Shown here: positions 38,213 through 47,397 of the stretch, piece by piece
Layout: each line of letters starts with the position of its first letter
Numbering within the stretch: position 1 is the stretch's first letter
NCBI RefSeq assembly: GCF_002591915.1
Contig: NZ_NIHB01000002.1
Location: 628,133 to 692,132, forward strand
DNA length: 64,000 bases
Reading direction: 5' to 3'
Source of the DNA: Marinicella litoralis
GTDB taxonomy: Bacteria > Pseudomonadota > Gammaproteobacteria > Xanthomonadales > Marinicellaceae
Position numbers and translations under genes: made by a program
Notes under the pieces: model-generated
Told to the model about the DNA's origin: nothing
Seen by the model: only the letters and a program-made list of their open reading frames with translations
Databases searched by the model: none

Positions 38213-40576
38213 TTAAGTGGCAGCTATTTGTTCTTCGAAAGCCTTTAGCTCAATCAAGTCTTTGAAATCTGCATCTGCATCTTGCCAAATGGACTTGATT
38301 TTTTCGGTTAAATCAATGGCTTCTTCGAGTGCACCTAATTCATACAGTGCCCTGGCTTTTAACAACATGGATTGCCCAAGTATTGGATTGCGTTGCAACG
38401 TTTCATCAATGATGTTTATGGCAGATTGAAATTTTCCAAATTCAAACAAGGTCAATGCTTTCTGGTATTTCAACTCATCCACCACATACAAAGAGTTTAG
38501 CGTGAGAAAAGACTGATTTGACTCATTGATGGCCTGATCATGAAGTTCAATGGCTTCTTCAAACTTACCCGCATGCCTGGCTTCAATGGCTCTGGATGCA
38601 TAAATGAACTGATCATATACATTCATTTGAAATTCATTCTTAAACTTCTCAAAACGCTTTAAAGATGCTGCAGATTGCTCAAAATTACCCGCCAGATCAT
38701 GTACAGATTTGGCGATAATCTCCAACATCTGATTAAATGGAGGTTTGGTTTCTGCTTGCATGTCAGCATAGGCTGCCCAAGCTTCATCAAAACGTTGTAA
38801 GTAAGCCAAATAGGATATTTTTTTACTACCAAACATCAAGTTGAGCGACAAAGGTGGCATGAATGATTGGCTGATGGCACGCATTTCATCAAGCACCTGC
38901 ATGGCCTCTTCCAATCGTCCCAGGTAGAACAACAGGTTTTCTTTTTCTGTCAAAATTTTGACTCGATCGGCATCATTGTCTGCCTTCAAGCGCAAAGCAT
39001 CCAAAGCTTGAATGGCATCCAAAATACGCCCCTCTAATGCCATGACTTTGGCCAGGCCTAAATCGGCATCAATGTCATTGAAGCTCATTAAACTGGCATC
39101 TTCAAAATGTGATTTGGCAGCCGCAATGTCACCAAACTGCAAATAAGTGCTGGCCATTTCCAAATGTGGCTCAGCTTTGTCGGGGCTACTTAATAAATAA
39201 GCATTCAAGGCCTTGATGGCATTTGCTTGTTCACCTTTTAAGCGATAGATTCTGGCTTGATTGATCAATGCAGTTGAATTGATTTCTTGTAACTCCGCAA
39301 GCTTTTGATAGGTCGACAAGGCATCATCCAAGCGATGACCAATCACCATGTAATTGGCACCTAGAATTTGTAAGGCATCTGCACTTTTCGGGTACAGTTT
39401 GACCCAGTTTTCTAACACTTTGATGGCCTTGTCGGTCTCACCATTGATGGCATAATAATTGGCTTTGACTTTCAACAGTGTTTCTTGAGACAGGTTGTAT
39501 TCCAGTTTCAATGCCGATTCAGCGGCTGATTTGGCTGATGCAAAATCACCCATGCCTCGATAATAGTCAATCAACAAGACATAAGCCTCAGCCAATTTTT
39601 CATCTGATGACAATGCCATTTTAAGGTGACTGATGCCCTGTTCAAAATCATTGTCTAAAGCCACAGCATTCAAAGAATCAATCACAGATTCAATGGCTGC
39701 TAAATTATTGGAAATGTGTTGTGATATGGGCATATCAGGTATCACATTGGCGTCCACTTTTATGTTGGCTTTGTTTAAAATCACCTTGGCCAGTTGTTCA
39801 GCCACATCATCCAAGGCAAATAACCAATCATCGTAAGAAGATGATATGGTGGTCAGTAAAGCACCGCTTACGACATCGTACAAAGAGGCTTCAAAGCTTA
39901 TTTTTCCTTCATCTTGCAAGATTTGTCCTTTGATCATCCACTGAGAATCACGATCATTGGCTATGCTCAAATCCAAGGACAAGGGCTCACCAAGCGCACG
40001 GTCGTATCCTTTACTGGTAATGGCACTTAATAAAGCAGGCGATTCATAGGGGGTACGTATAGATATGATTGGGTTGCGCATCAAATCTTTGGCCACCATC
40101 CACATTGAGCCATAACTCAACCAGTCCAAAGTTTCATCGCCAGTCTTATTTTCCCAAAAAAAGCCATAGACTTTCTGACTCATGCCAGATCTGGCCACTT
40201 CATAATCAACCATTTTGCCAGTTTGCACATCAGTCAAACTCAAAATTTCTGTGGCCTGAACCTTGTCTACGGGTTGGATGAAAGTGGTGACAGCAAACCA
40301 TGCCAGTAATGAATTAAAAGGAATAAATATAATTTGTTTTTGGGTCCATTTGTCTTTCCCTGGTCGTCCATGGCCCCAAGCCAACAAGGCCACCAAGGGC
40401 AGAAATGAAATCAAAATCACAAACACATAGGATGAAAACTGGGTGGGCACATCGAAGCGCTCACTCATCCAATCACCTATTTCAACGGCCAACCAAACAG
40501 CAGCCACATACATACCCAATATTTGGGGAATTCTTCGTTCTGCGAGTTCAGTAAGCAAACTCTTTTTGCGGGTCAT
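38213..40576 (-). CDS. membrane-anchored TPR protein with TolB-like N-domain
   Basis: 787 residues. The N-terminus LLTELAERRIPQILGMYVAAVWLAVEI (about 7-33) is the membrane start found in adenylate-cyclase-like and wHTH TPR proteins of gammaproteobacteria, although the DNA-binding or cyclase domain is missing here. Two to three membrane helices (about 17-105) are followed by a soluble region resembling a TolB-N/FlgO-like domain (about 130-270). At least eleven TPR units follow (about 295-780; for example AEAYVLLIDYYRGMGDFASAKSAAESAL). Probably a scaffold in the periplasm or at the membrane; function unknown. It is divergent from slyX with 67 bp between starts. Confidence 0.85.
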   Translation of the reverse strand: MTRKKSLLTELAERRIPQILGMYVAAVWLAVEIGDWMSERFDVPTQFSSYVFVILISFLPLVALLAWGHGRPGKDKWTQKQIIFIPFNSLLAWFAVTTFIQPVDKVQATEILSLTDVQTGKMVDYEVARSGMSQKVYGFFWENKTGDETLDWLSYGSMWMVAKDLMRNPIISIRTPYESPALLSAITSKGYDRALGEPLSLDLSIANDRDSQWMIKGQILQDEGKISFEASLYDVVSGALLTTISSSYDDWLFALDDVAEQLAKVILNKANIKVDANVIPDMPISQHISNNLAAIESVIDSLNAVALDNDFEQGISHLKMALSSDEKLAEAYVLLIDYYRGMGDFASAKSAAESALKLEYNLSQETLLKVKANYYAINGETDKAIKVLENWVKLYPKSADALQILGANYMVIGHRLDDALSTYQKLAELQEINSTALINQARIYRLKGEQANAIKALNAYLLSSPDKAEPHLEMASTYLQFGDIAAAKSHFEDASLMSFNDIDADLGLAKVMALEGRILDAIQALDALRLKADNDADRVKILTEKENLLFYLGRLEEAMQVLDEMRAISQSFMPPLSLNLMFGSKKISYLAYLQRFDEAWAAYADMQAETKPPFNQMLEIIAKSVHDLAGNFEQSAASLKRFEKFKNEFQMNVYDQFIYASRAIEARHAGKFEEAIELHDQAINESNQSFLTLNSLYVVDELKYQKALTLFEFGKFQSAINIIDETLQRNPILGQSMLLKARALYELGALEEAIDLTEKIKSIWQDADADFKDLIELKAFEEQIAAT

Positions 40577-40643
40577 TTTCTATTCATCCTTCAACATATA
40601 AATGCATTATACTATGACAACCAAACCGATAGAAAGGCCACCC

Positions 40644-40850
40644 GTGACAGAAAACAAATTGATTGATCTAGAAACCCGCATCGCATTTTTAGAAGACACC
40701 GCGGACGACTTGAATAAAATGGTTTACCAACAAACCAAAAAGATAGATGACCTCCTGGCAATCATTCAAAACTTGAGCAAGCACATGAAACAAGTGCAGA
40801 GCGACATCAGTGACATCAAACCAATGGATGAAGTACCTCCCCATTATTAA
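40644..40850 (+). CDS. slyX: SlyX family protein
   Basis: Small coiled-coil protein of unknown function. From this GTG start it has 68 residues: the TENKLIDLETRIAFLEDTADDLN opening lines up with E. coli SlyX ([23 protein letters not shown]), and it closes with the family C-terminus PPHY. An ATG frame begins at 40602 (82 residues), but it has no ribosome-binding site, adds a tail not present in the family and overlaps a possible -10 (TATACT). GTG at 40644 has AGAAAGG (40631-40637) 6 bases upstream, so it is preferred. Confidence 0.85.
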   Translation: MTENKLIDLETRIAFLEDTADDLNKMVYQQTKKIDDLLAIIQNLSKHMKQVQSDISDIKPMDEVPPHY

Positions 40851-40982
40851 CGAAGTGCTTGTGAACACTGCTTTGGCTTGAGGCACCTGCGATTTTTGAC
40901 CCATTCAAAAACCATCTTCTGACACATGCGTCTCTGTTAATTTCAGCTATACTGTAATTGAAAAAAACTAAGGGGTATTCGC

Positions 40983-43655
40983 ATGTCATTCAAAAAATCT
41001 TTCGTCGTCATTTTAATGTCGTTGTTTATTTATCATTCTGAGGTATCAGCGGGTGAGCTGTATTGGCCTGAAATGGAATATGATACAACCATACCCAGAC
41101 ACCATGATGTTTTGGGTTATCAGACTGGTGAAAAAATCACCAACCACATCGACATGCTCAAGTACTTCGATGCTTTGGTAAAAGCAGCACCTGAGCACAT
41201 TCAAAAATTCAGTTACGGAAAAACTTGGGAAGGTCGAGAATTGATTTACTTGGTCATTGGTTCAGAACAAAACTTAGCAAAATTGAGGGAATTCGAACAC
41301 AACATCCAAAAATTGGCTGACCCCAGAATCACCAACAAAAAACAAGCCGATCAACTGATTAAACAATTACCCGCTTCGGTGTGGCTTGGTTATGGGGTTC
41401 ATGGCAATGAAATCAGCAGCACCGATGCGGCCATGATGACTGCTTATCACCTACTGGCTTCAGCAGAAAGCCCGATGACAAAACAAATCATGGACAACAC
41501 CTTGGTCTTTATCGATCCTTTGCAAAACCCAGATGGCAGAACCCGGTTCACCAGTCGATATTATTCAAATGTAGGCTTGGAACACAGCGGCGATCGCTAC
41601 AGTGCAGATCATAATGAACCCTGGCCAAACGGTCGCAGCAACCATTATTTATTTGACATGAATCGAGATTGGCTGGCCATGACCCAACCTGAAACCCAAG
41701 GCCGCATTGCTACCATGAATCGTTACCTGCCCTTGGTGGTCATAGATTTGCATGAAATGGGTGGTGACAGCTCTTATTATTTTGCCCCAGCAGCGGAACC
41801 AATGAACCCATTGATGACAACAGCGCAAATCAATAACATGACATTGATTGGCAAAAACCATGCCAAGCATTTCGATGCCATGGGCTATGATTATTTCACT
41901 CGTGAAGTGTTTGATGCTTTTTACCCTGGCTATGGCGACAGTTGGCCCACATTTTACGGCGCTTCAGCTTCCACTTACGAGGTTGGGTCAGCCAGAGGGG
42001 AAGTTTTTATCAAGCGAAACGGAGAAAAATACACCTACGCCGATTCAGTGCAAAAACATTTTATCGCATCAATTTCTACCATTGAAGCCACTGGCAATCT
42101 TCGCACTCAATTGCTGAATGATTTTTATCAGTATCAAGTCAGTGCCATTGCTGATGGAAAAAACAAGCAATATGTCGTTCCGGCACAAAGCGATCGAGCT
42201 GGAGCTCATCGTTTGGCCCAGTTATTGATGGCTCATGGCGTCGAAGTTCATCAGCTTAAGCATGACATCAAAACCTGTGGACAAGCATTCAAATCTGGTG
42301 GTTTTGTGGTTGACTCAGCACAACCAAAAGGGCGGTTTGTCGAAGCCGTACTCAGTCAGCAAGTTGATATGGACCAATCCTTTATTGAAGAACAAGAAAA
42401 ACGCCGCAGCAGAAACCTCAGAGATCAAATCTATGATTTAACTGCCTGGTCACTGCCATTGATGTTTAATCTTGAGGTGATCAATTGTCGTGGGATAAAA
42501 AGCAACCACACCACTATGCTCAATGGCGACATGGCATTGTCACCCCAACTGTCCAACCCTGATGCTAAGGTGGCATATCTGGTACCGTGGGGCGATATGG
42601 CTGCTGGCCGATTCCTCACCAACGCTTTGCGCCAAGGCATCAAAATCAAATCATCTGATTTACCCTTTACCTTAGCCAATGGAAACAACTATCCAGCTGG
42701 CACTTTAATCATTGAAATCGAAAACAACAGCAATGACCTTGCTGCACAGGTCCAACGCATTGCTACCACTACAGGTGCAGTGGTTGATGGCATCGATTCA
42801 AGCTGGGTCACCAAAGGACCTAATTTTGGTAGCGGTAATGTGGTTGAAATACCAGCACCCAAAATTGCCATGGCATGGGATCAGCCCACCAGTAGCTTAA
42901 GTGCAGGAAACAGTCGTTTTGTGATTGAGAGACAATTGGGTTATCCAGTAACGGCCATTCGCAGTCAGCATTTAATCTATGCTGACCTCAGTCTTTATGA
43001 TGTCTTGATACTGCCATCGGGCAACTACAGTCAGGTTTTCAATGAACAAAGCATTGCGCACATCACCTCATGGATTAACACGGGTGGGGTTTTGTTGACC
43101 TTGGGTCAAGCCACTGCCTATGCAATCAGTGAACCTGCCAATTGGTTGTCAGTCAAAGCTGAGCAGTCATTCAAAACAACTGCTGATACAAAGCCCACTG
43201 AGACTGAAAAAAGCAGCAGTGTGCCAGGCCAATTGATACAAAATGATGAAGAATTCAATCTGGCCATACAACCAGACAAAGGCAGACCAGACTCAGTGGC
43301 TGGTGTGTTGGCCAAAGTGGCAGTGGATCAAGATCATTGGTTAACTGCAGGCGTTAAACCCGAAGTCATTGCCATGGTCAGTGGCAGTCAAATCTATACC
43401 CCAATTAAATTAGATGAAGGGAAAAATGTGGCATGGTTCAAAGGTTCTGACGAATTACTGGCCAGTGGATACCTGTGGGAAGAAAATCGACAACAATTGG
43501 CCTACAAACCTTTCCTGATACACCAACCCAAAGGCAAAGGCATGGTCATCGCTTTCACTCAGGAGCCGACCTTACGGGCATTCCTTGATGGCCTGCAAGT
43601 GATGTTAACCAACACCTTATTCAGAAGTGTTGCACATACGGGTAAATTGCGTTGA
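40983..43655 (+). CDS. secreted M14 zinc carboxypeptidase-like protein
   Basis: Exported metallopeptidase, 890 residues, with signal peptide 1-23 (cleavage near VSAG). The M14 domain (about 45-370) has the zinc ligands His140 and Glu143 in GVHGNE, a third His in VVIDLHEMGGD, and the catalytic Glu in TYEVGSARGE (about 327-336). The C-terminal half contains a class I glutamine-amidotransferase-like/ThuA-like fold (YDVLILPSGNYSQVF, WINTGGVLLTLGQA), as in other large bacterial M14 proteins, and looks non-catalytic. Probably cleaves peptides in the periplasm or outside. Confidence 0.93.
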   Translation: MSFKKSFVVILMSLFIYHSEVSAGELYWPEMEYDTTIPRHHDVLGYQTGEKITNHIDMLKYFDALVKAAPEHIQKFSYGKTWEGRELIYLVIGSEQNLAKLREFEHNIQKLADPRITNKKQADQLIKQLPASVWLGYGVHGNEISSTDAAMMTAYHLLASAESPMTKQIMDNTLVFIDPLQNPDGRTRFTSRYYSNVGLEHSGDRYSADHNEPWPNGRSNHYLFDMNRDWLAMTQPETQGRIATMNRYLPLVVIDLHEMGGDSSYYFAPAAEPMNPLMTTAQINNMTLIGKNHAKHFDAMGYDYFTREVFDAFYPGYGDSWPTFYGASASTYEVGSARGEVFIKRNGEKYTYADSVQKHFIASISTIEATGNLRTQLLNDFYQYQVSAIADGKNKQYVVPAQSDRAGAHRLAQLLMAHGVEVHQLKHDIKTCGQAFKSGGFVVDSAQPKGRFVEAVLSQQVDMDQSFIEEQEKRRSRNLRDQIYDLTAWSLPLMFNLEVINCRGIKSNHTTMLNGDMALSPQLSNPDAKVAYLVPWGDMAAGRFLTNALRQGIKIKSSDLPFTLANGNNYPAGTLIIEIENNSNDLAAQVQRIATTTGAVVDGIDSSWVTKGPNFGSGNVVEIPAPKIAMAWDQPTSSLSAGNSRFVIERQLGYPVTAIRSQHLIYADLSLYDVLILPSGNYSQVFNEQSIAHITSWINTGGVLLTLGQATAYAISEPANWLSVKAEQSFKTTADTKPTETEKSSSVPGQLIQNDEEFNLAIQPDKGRPDSVAGVLAKVAVDQDHWLTAGVKPEVIAMVSGSQIYTPIKLDEGKNVAWFKGSDELLASGYLWEENRQQLAYKPFLIHQPKGKGMVIAFTQEPTLRAFLDGLQVMLTNTLFRSVAHTGKLR

Positions 43656-43753
43656 TTAAAGTCTAATTTGACCTGTGCCAGGCTGAGACTGTTATTGTAA
43701 GGTACCCATTTACTTTTTTGTGTGGACAGCTTACAACGTCGTTCAGCTGGTCT

Positions 43754-44779
43754 TTATACAATCAACATGGCATCGCCATAACTGAAAAACCGGTACTGTT
43801 CATCGATGGCATGTTGATAGGCTGCCAAAATATTTTTTCGACCAGCCAAGGAAGAAACCAACATAACCAAAGTGGATTCAGGTAAATGGAAGTTGGTGAT
43901 TAAACCATCAATGATTTTGAACTCGTAGCCAGGGTAGATAAATATTTGGGTGTCACCCACAAAAGGTTCAATTTCACCGTTGGCAGCTGCCGTTTCTAAA
44001 CAACGCACTGCCGTGGTACCCACCGCAATCACACGGCAGCCCTTTGCATGTGTCTGTTTCACCAAGTCGCACACTTGTTGATCAACAGACAACCATTCTT
44101 TGTGCATTTGATGAGACTCGATTTCATCGGTTTTTACCGGTTGAAACGTACCGGCACCAACATGTAAGGTCACGAATGCTGACTGTATGCCTTTGGCTTC
44201 GATTTGCGCCAATAGATCATTGTCAAAATGCAAACCTGCCGTAGGTGCAGCCACTGCACCGGTTTGCTTGTTGTCGGCATAAACAGTTTGGTAACGTTCA
44301 TCATCATGTGAATCTGCTTCACGTGTGATGTATGGCGGCAAGGGCATATGACCATGCTGTTGCATCAAATCAGATAAATGATGACCGTTGATTGTTTCAA
44401 CCAAATAGAACATGCCCTGTTTGGCAGTGACGGTCATTTTAGCCATACCATCAAATTCAATGGTGCTGCCCAATTTGACAGATTTGTTTGATTTTAACAG
44501 GGCTTTGGCTTGTTGTTCATTCAAAACCCTTTCGATGAACACTTCAATTTTTCCGCCAGTCGATTTTTGTGCCAACAACCTGGCTGGGATGACTTTGGTG
44601 TTATTGAAAACCAACAAATCCCCGGGGTTCAACTCGCACAAAATGTCCTTGAATTGTAAATCTGTGGTTTGACCCGTTGATTTATGAAGCTTCAGTAAAC
44701 GACTGGCAGAACGGTCTGGTAATGGCTCTTGGGCAATCAGTTCGGATGGTAATGTGAAGTCAAAATCCTTTTTTTTCAT
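43754..44779 (-). CDS. queA: S-adenosylmethionine:tRNA ribosyltransferase-isomerase QueA
   Basis: Transfers and isomerises the ribosyl group of SAM onto preQ1 at tRNA position 34, giving epoxyqueuosine. The length of 341 is near the family norm. Landmarks: FDFTLPSELIAQEPLPDRSASRLL (about 5-28), GDLLVFNNTKVIPARLLAQKSTGG, GHMPLPPYITREADSHDDERYQTVYA (about 143-168), GAVAAPTAGLHFD, THAKGCRVIAVGTTAVRCLE, and the C-terminal TNFHLPESTLVMLVSSLAG. It is the last gene of the housekeeping run, 9 bases downstream of the PCu(A)C gene. The tgt partner is not in this window. Confidence 0.96.
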   Translation of the reverse strand: MKKKDFDFTLPSELIAQEPLPDRSASRLLKLHKSTGQTTDLQFKDILCELNPGDLLVFNNTKVIPARLLAQKSTGGKIEVFIERVLNEQQAKALLKSNKSVKLGSTIEFDGMAKMTVTAKQGMFYLVETINGHHLSDLMQQHGHMPLPPYITREADSHDDERYQTVYADNKQTGAVAAPTAGLHFDNDLLAQIEAKGIQSAFVTLHVGAGTFQPVKTDEIESHQMHKEWLSVDQQVCDLVKQTHAKGCRVIAVGTTAVRCLETAAANGEIEPFVGDTQIFIYPGYEFKIIDGLITNFHLPESTLVMLVSSLAGRKNILAAYQHAIDEQYRFFSYGDAMLIV

Positions 44780-44788
44780 GGTATTTAA

Positions 44789-45220
44789 TTATTGTTTTTT
44801 AACGGGGAAATCCAGATGCTGAACCTGCTCACTGCCCGACTCATCTTGGTAAATCAAGCAGATTCTGACTTCTTCACCAACAGTAAAACGCTTTTTAGGC
44901 ATCATCAACATAATATGTAACCCACCTGGCTCCATAACTAGTTGCTCATTTTGGGGTATCAACAGTTCTTTTTGTTCCCGCATTTTCAACAAACCATCTA
45001 CATCAATGGTTTTGTGAATTTCCGCCATGGCAAAATCTGGCGCGAAAGCACCGATTAACTTCAGGTCTTTTTGAGTTTGATTTTCAACCGTAACATAGGC
45101 TGCCAGCATCTTAGCTGTCGGCGGTGCTTCTCTGAACCACAGGTCACTGATTGCTGGAAACTCAAAGGCTTGAACTGACTGGACACTTAAGCACAAAATC
45201 AAAACAATGATAGGTTTCAT
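44789..45220 (-). CDS. periplasmic copper chaperone PCu(A)C family
   Basis: Exported cupredoxin-like protein of 143 residues with signal peptide 1-18. The copper-site spacing H-x10-M-x21-H-x-M is complete: His in AEIHKTID, Met in LLKMREQK, then GGLHIMLM. Such proteins carry Cu(I) to cytochrome oxidase CuA or CuB centres. Its start overlaps the stop of glmM by 4 bases, an unusual coupling because glmM is followed by unrelated genes in most genomes. No other copper gene is nearby. Confidence 0.92.
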   Translation of the reverse strand: MKPIIVLILCLSVQSVQAFEFPAISDLWFREAPPTAKMLAAYVTVENQTQKDLKLIGAFAPDFAMAEIHKTIDVDGLLKMREQKELLIPQNEQLVMEPGGLHIMLMMPKKRFTVGEEVRICLIYQDESGSEQVQHLDFPVKKQ

Positions 45221-46548
45221 AATGTATTTACCAGGTTTGCCAAGTCACTGGCGTGTTTTTGAGCGAGCTGTGCATCTTTGGCTTCTACCATCACCCTTAA
45301 TTTCGGTTCTGTGCCAGAGGGTCTTATCAAAACCCGACCATTGTCACCCAGATCATCATCCACCTTTCTGGCCGCGTCAATCAGGGTTTGGTTGCGGGCC
45401 AATTGTTTAGGTTGATCATGCTTCACATTGATCATCACTTGAGGATACAACTGCATTTCAGCTGCCAATTCTTTCAATGATTTACCGGTTTCCATAATCA
45501 CTTCCAAAACCATCAAAGCACTGATGATTCCATCCCCTGTTCCAGCCAAATTTAAATTCAAAATATGCCCCGAGGACTCTCCACCCAAAATCCAATCCCT
45601 TTTGCTTAATTCCTGATGGACATAGCGGTCTCCGACATTGGCCCTGACAAACGGCACCCCTAATTGCTTCAAGCCTGCTTCCATGCCTTGGTTGGACATC
45701 AATGTTCCCACCACGCCACCATTTAACTTATTGTGAATATGTAAATGTTTAGCTACCATGAAAATCAATTGGTCTCCATTGACTTCATTGCCGGTGTGGT
45801 CGACCATCACCACCCGGTCTCCATCGCCATCCAGAGCCACGCCCAGGTCGGCTTTGGTTTCTATCACCATTTCACTCAGTACAGAAACTTCAGTGGAACC
45901 ACAGTCTTTATTGATATTAAACCCGTCTGGTTTATTACCAATGACGGTGATGTCAGCACCCAATTCTTCAAACACCTGTGGTGCGATGTGGTAACTGGCT
46001 CCATTGGCACAGTCTAAAACGATTTTTTTACCAGCCAACAGTTGTCGGTTGGCAGCACGTTTACAAAACTCAATGTATCGACCTGCCACATCATTGAGTC
46101 TTTTGGCCTTACCTAATTGTGCTGACTCCACCATATCCATGGGTTGGTCCAATAAAGCTTCAATGGCCAATTCTTGCTCATCATTGAGTTTTTGCCCGTT
46201 TTGATTAAAAAATTTGATGCCATTGTCATAGTACGGATTGTGTGATGCACTGATTACAATGCCTGCACTGGCATGTAAGGTCTTGGTTAACCAAGCAACA
46301 GCCGGCGTTGGCATGGGTCCAAAAAGAATGATATTAACCCCAGCAGATGACAAGCCAGCTTCTAAGGCTGATTCCAGCATATAACCAGATACTCGGGTGT
46401 CTTTGCCAATAACAATGGTTTTATTGGGCATGGACTGTCCCAATACTTTGCCAGCCGCATAACCCAAGCGCAAAGCAAATTCAGCCGTGATTAATGACCC
46501 ACCCACTTTACCTCTGATGCCATCAGTACCAAAATATTTTTTATTCAT
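45217..46548 (-). CDS. glmM: phosphoglucosamine mutase GlmM
   Basis: Interconverts glucosamine-6-phosphate and glucosamine-1-phosphate for UDP-GlcNAc, hence peptidoglycan and LPS. The 443-residue sequence starts FGTDGIRG. It has the phosphoserine loop ISASHNP with Ser102 at the standard position, the metal loop DGDGDR, the sugar-binding GGESSGHIL, and the phosphate-binding RPSGTEPKLRVM at the C-terminus. It lies 23 bases after folP in the conserved ftsH-folP-glmM order. Confidence 0.97.
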   Translation of the reverse strand: MNKKYFGTDGIRGKVGGSLITAEFALRLGYAAGKVLGQSMPNKTIVIGKDTRVSGYMLESALEAGLSSAGVNIILFGPMPTPAVAWLTKTLHASAGIVISASHNPYYDNGIKFFNQNGQKLNDEQELAIEALLDQPMDMVESAQLGKAKRLNDVAGRYIEFCKRAANRQLLAGKKIVLDCANGASYHIAPQVFEELGADITVIGNKPDGFNINKDCGSTEVSVLSEMVIETKADLGVALDGDGDRVVMVDHTGNEVNGDQLIFMVAKHLHIHNKLNGGVVGTLMSNQGMEAGLKQLGVPFVRANVGDRYVHQELSKRDWILGGESSGHILNLNLAGTGDGIISALMVLEVIMETGKSLKELAAEMQLYPQVMINVKHDQPKQLARNQTLIDAARKVDDDLGDNGRVLIRPSGTEPKLRVMVEAKDAQLAQKHASDLANLVNTL

Positions 46549-46571
46549 AAACTGTTCCTAGTTTCATCAGA

Positions 46572-47384
46572 CTATGCTGTATCAGCTATCAGCGCCTGAC
46601 AGGTTTTCAACACATCCATGGTTTCAGCCACATCATGAACCCGAAAATAATCAGCCCCTTGTAAATAAGTAAATTGTGCCACTGCCAATGAGCCTGCCAG
46701 TCGTTGGTCTACAGGTCTTTGCAAAAGGTCTTGGAACATTGATTTTCTAGAAACCCCAATCATGACTGGCAACCCCATTTGTTTCAAAGTGGACGTATTG
46801 CGTAACAATTGTAGGTTGTGATGTAAGGTTTTACCAAAGCCAATACCAGGATCTAAAATAATACGGTCGGCATCCATACCATATGATAAACAAGCTTCTA
46901 CCCGCTCATCAAAAAAATCCAGTACCTGTTGTACCACATCATCATATTCGGGGCCGTCTTGCATATTCTGAGGCGTGCCTTGCTTGTGCATCAAACAAAC
47001 CATCACATCATGAACAACTGCTATTTCAATTGCCTCATCCGCTTGTAAAGCATTGACGTCATTGATCATGGTAGCACCTGCCATGATGGCCGCTTCCATC
47101 ACTTCTGGTTTACTGGAATCAATTGATATTTTTTGTTCGGGGTATTTGGCTTTGATGGCTTTGATAATTGGCACCACACGACTGATTTCTTCATCAACCG
47201 AAACTGTGTCAGCACCTGGCCTGGTTGACTCACCACCCACATCTATCCAGTCGACTTGTGCCATGACCATTGAATCTACTTGCTGCATCGCCGCGTTGAC
47301 TTGACTGAATTGTCCGCCATCTGAAAATGAATCGGGGGTCACATTTAGGACCCCCATTATTTTAAAATCTCTTATAAAAGACAT
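46572..47384 (-). CDS. folP: dihydropteroate synthase
   Basis: Condenses p-aminobenzoate with the pterin pyrophosphate in folate synthesis; target of sulfonamides. TIM-barrel protein of 270 residues with the two family signatures: IMGVLNVTPDSFSDGG (about 9-24) and VDWIDVGGESTRPGADTVS (about 44-62). It also has DPGIGFGKTLHHNLQLL and the C-terminal RVHDVAETMDVL. It follows ftsH by 13 bases in the conserved cell-division/folate block. Confidence 0.97.
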   Translation of the reverse strand: MSFIRDFKIMGVLNVTPDSFSDGGQFSQVNAAMQQVDSMVMAQVDWIDVGGESTRPGADTVSVDEEISRVVPIIKAIKAKYPEQKISIDSSKPEVMEAAIMAGATMINDVNALQADEAIEIAVVHDVMVCLMHKQGTPQNMQDGPEYDDVVQQVLDFFDERVEACLSYGMDADRIILDPGIGFGKTLHHNLQLLRNTSTLKQMGLPVMIGVSRKSMFQDLLQRPVDQRLAGSLAVAQFTYLQGADYFRVHDVAETMDVLKTCQALIADTA

Positions 47385-47397
47385 GGCTTATTGGTTA

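Noticed and set aside
40602-40643. ATG at 40602 as the slyX start
   Set aside because: No ribosome-binding site, a 14-residue tail not found in SlyX, and a better GTG start with AGAAAGG at 40644.
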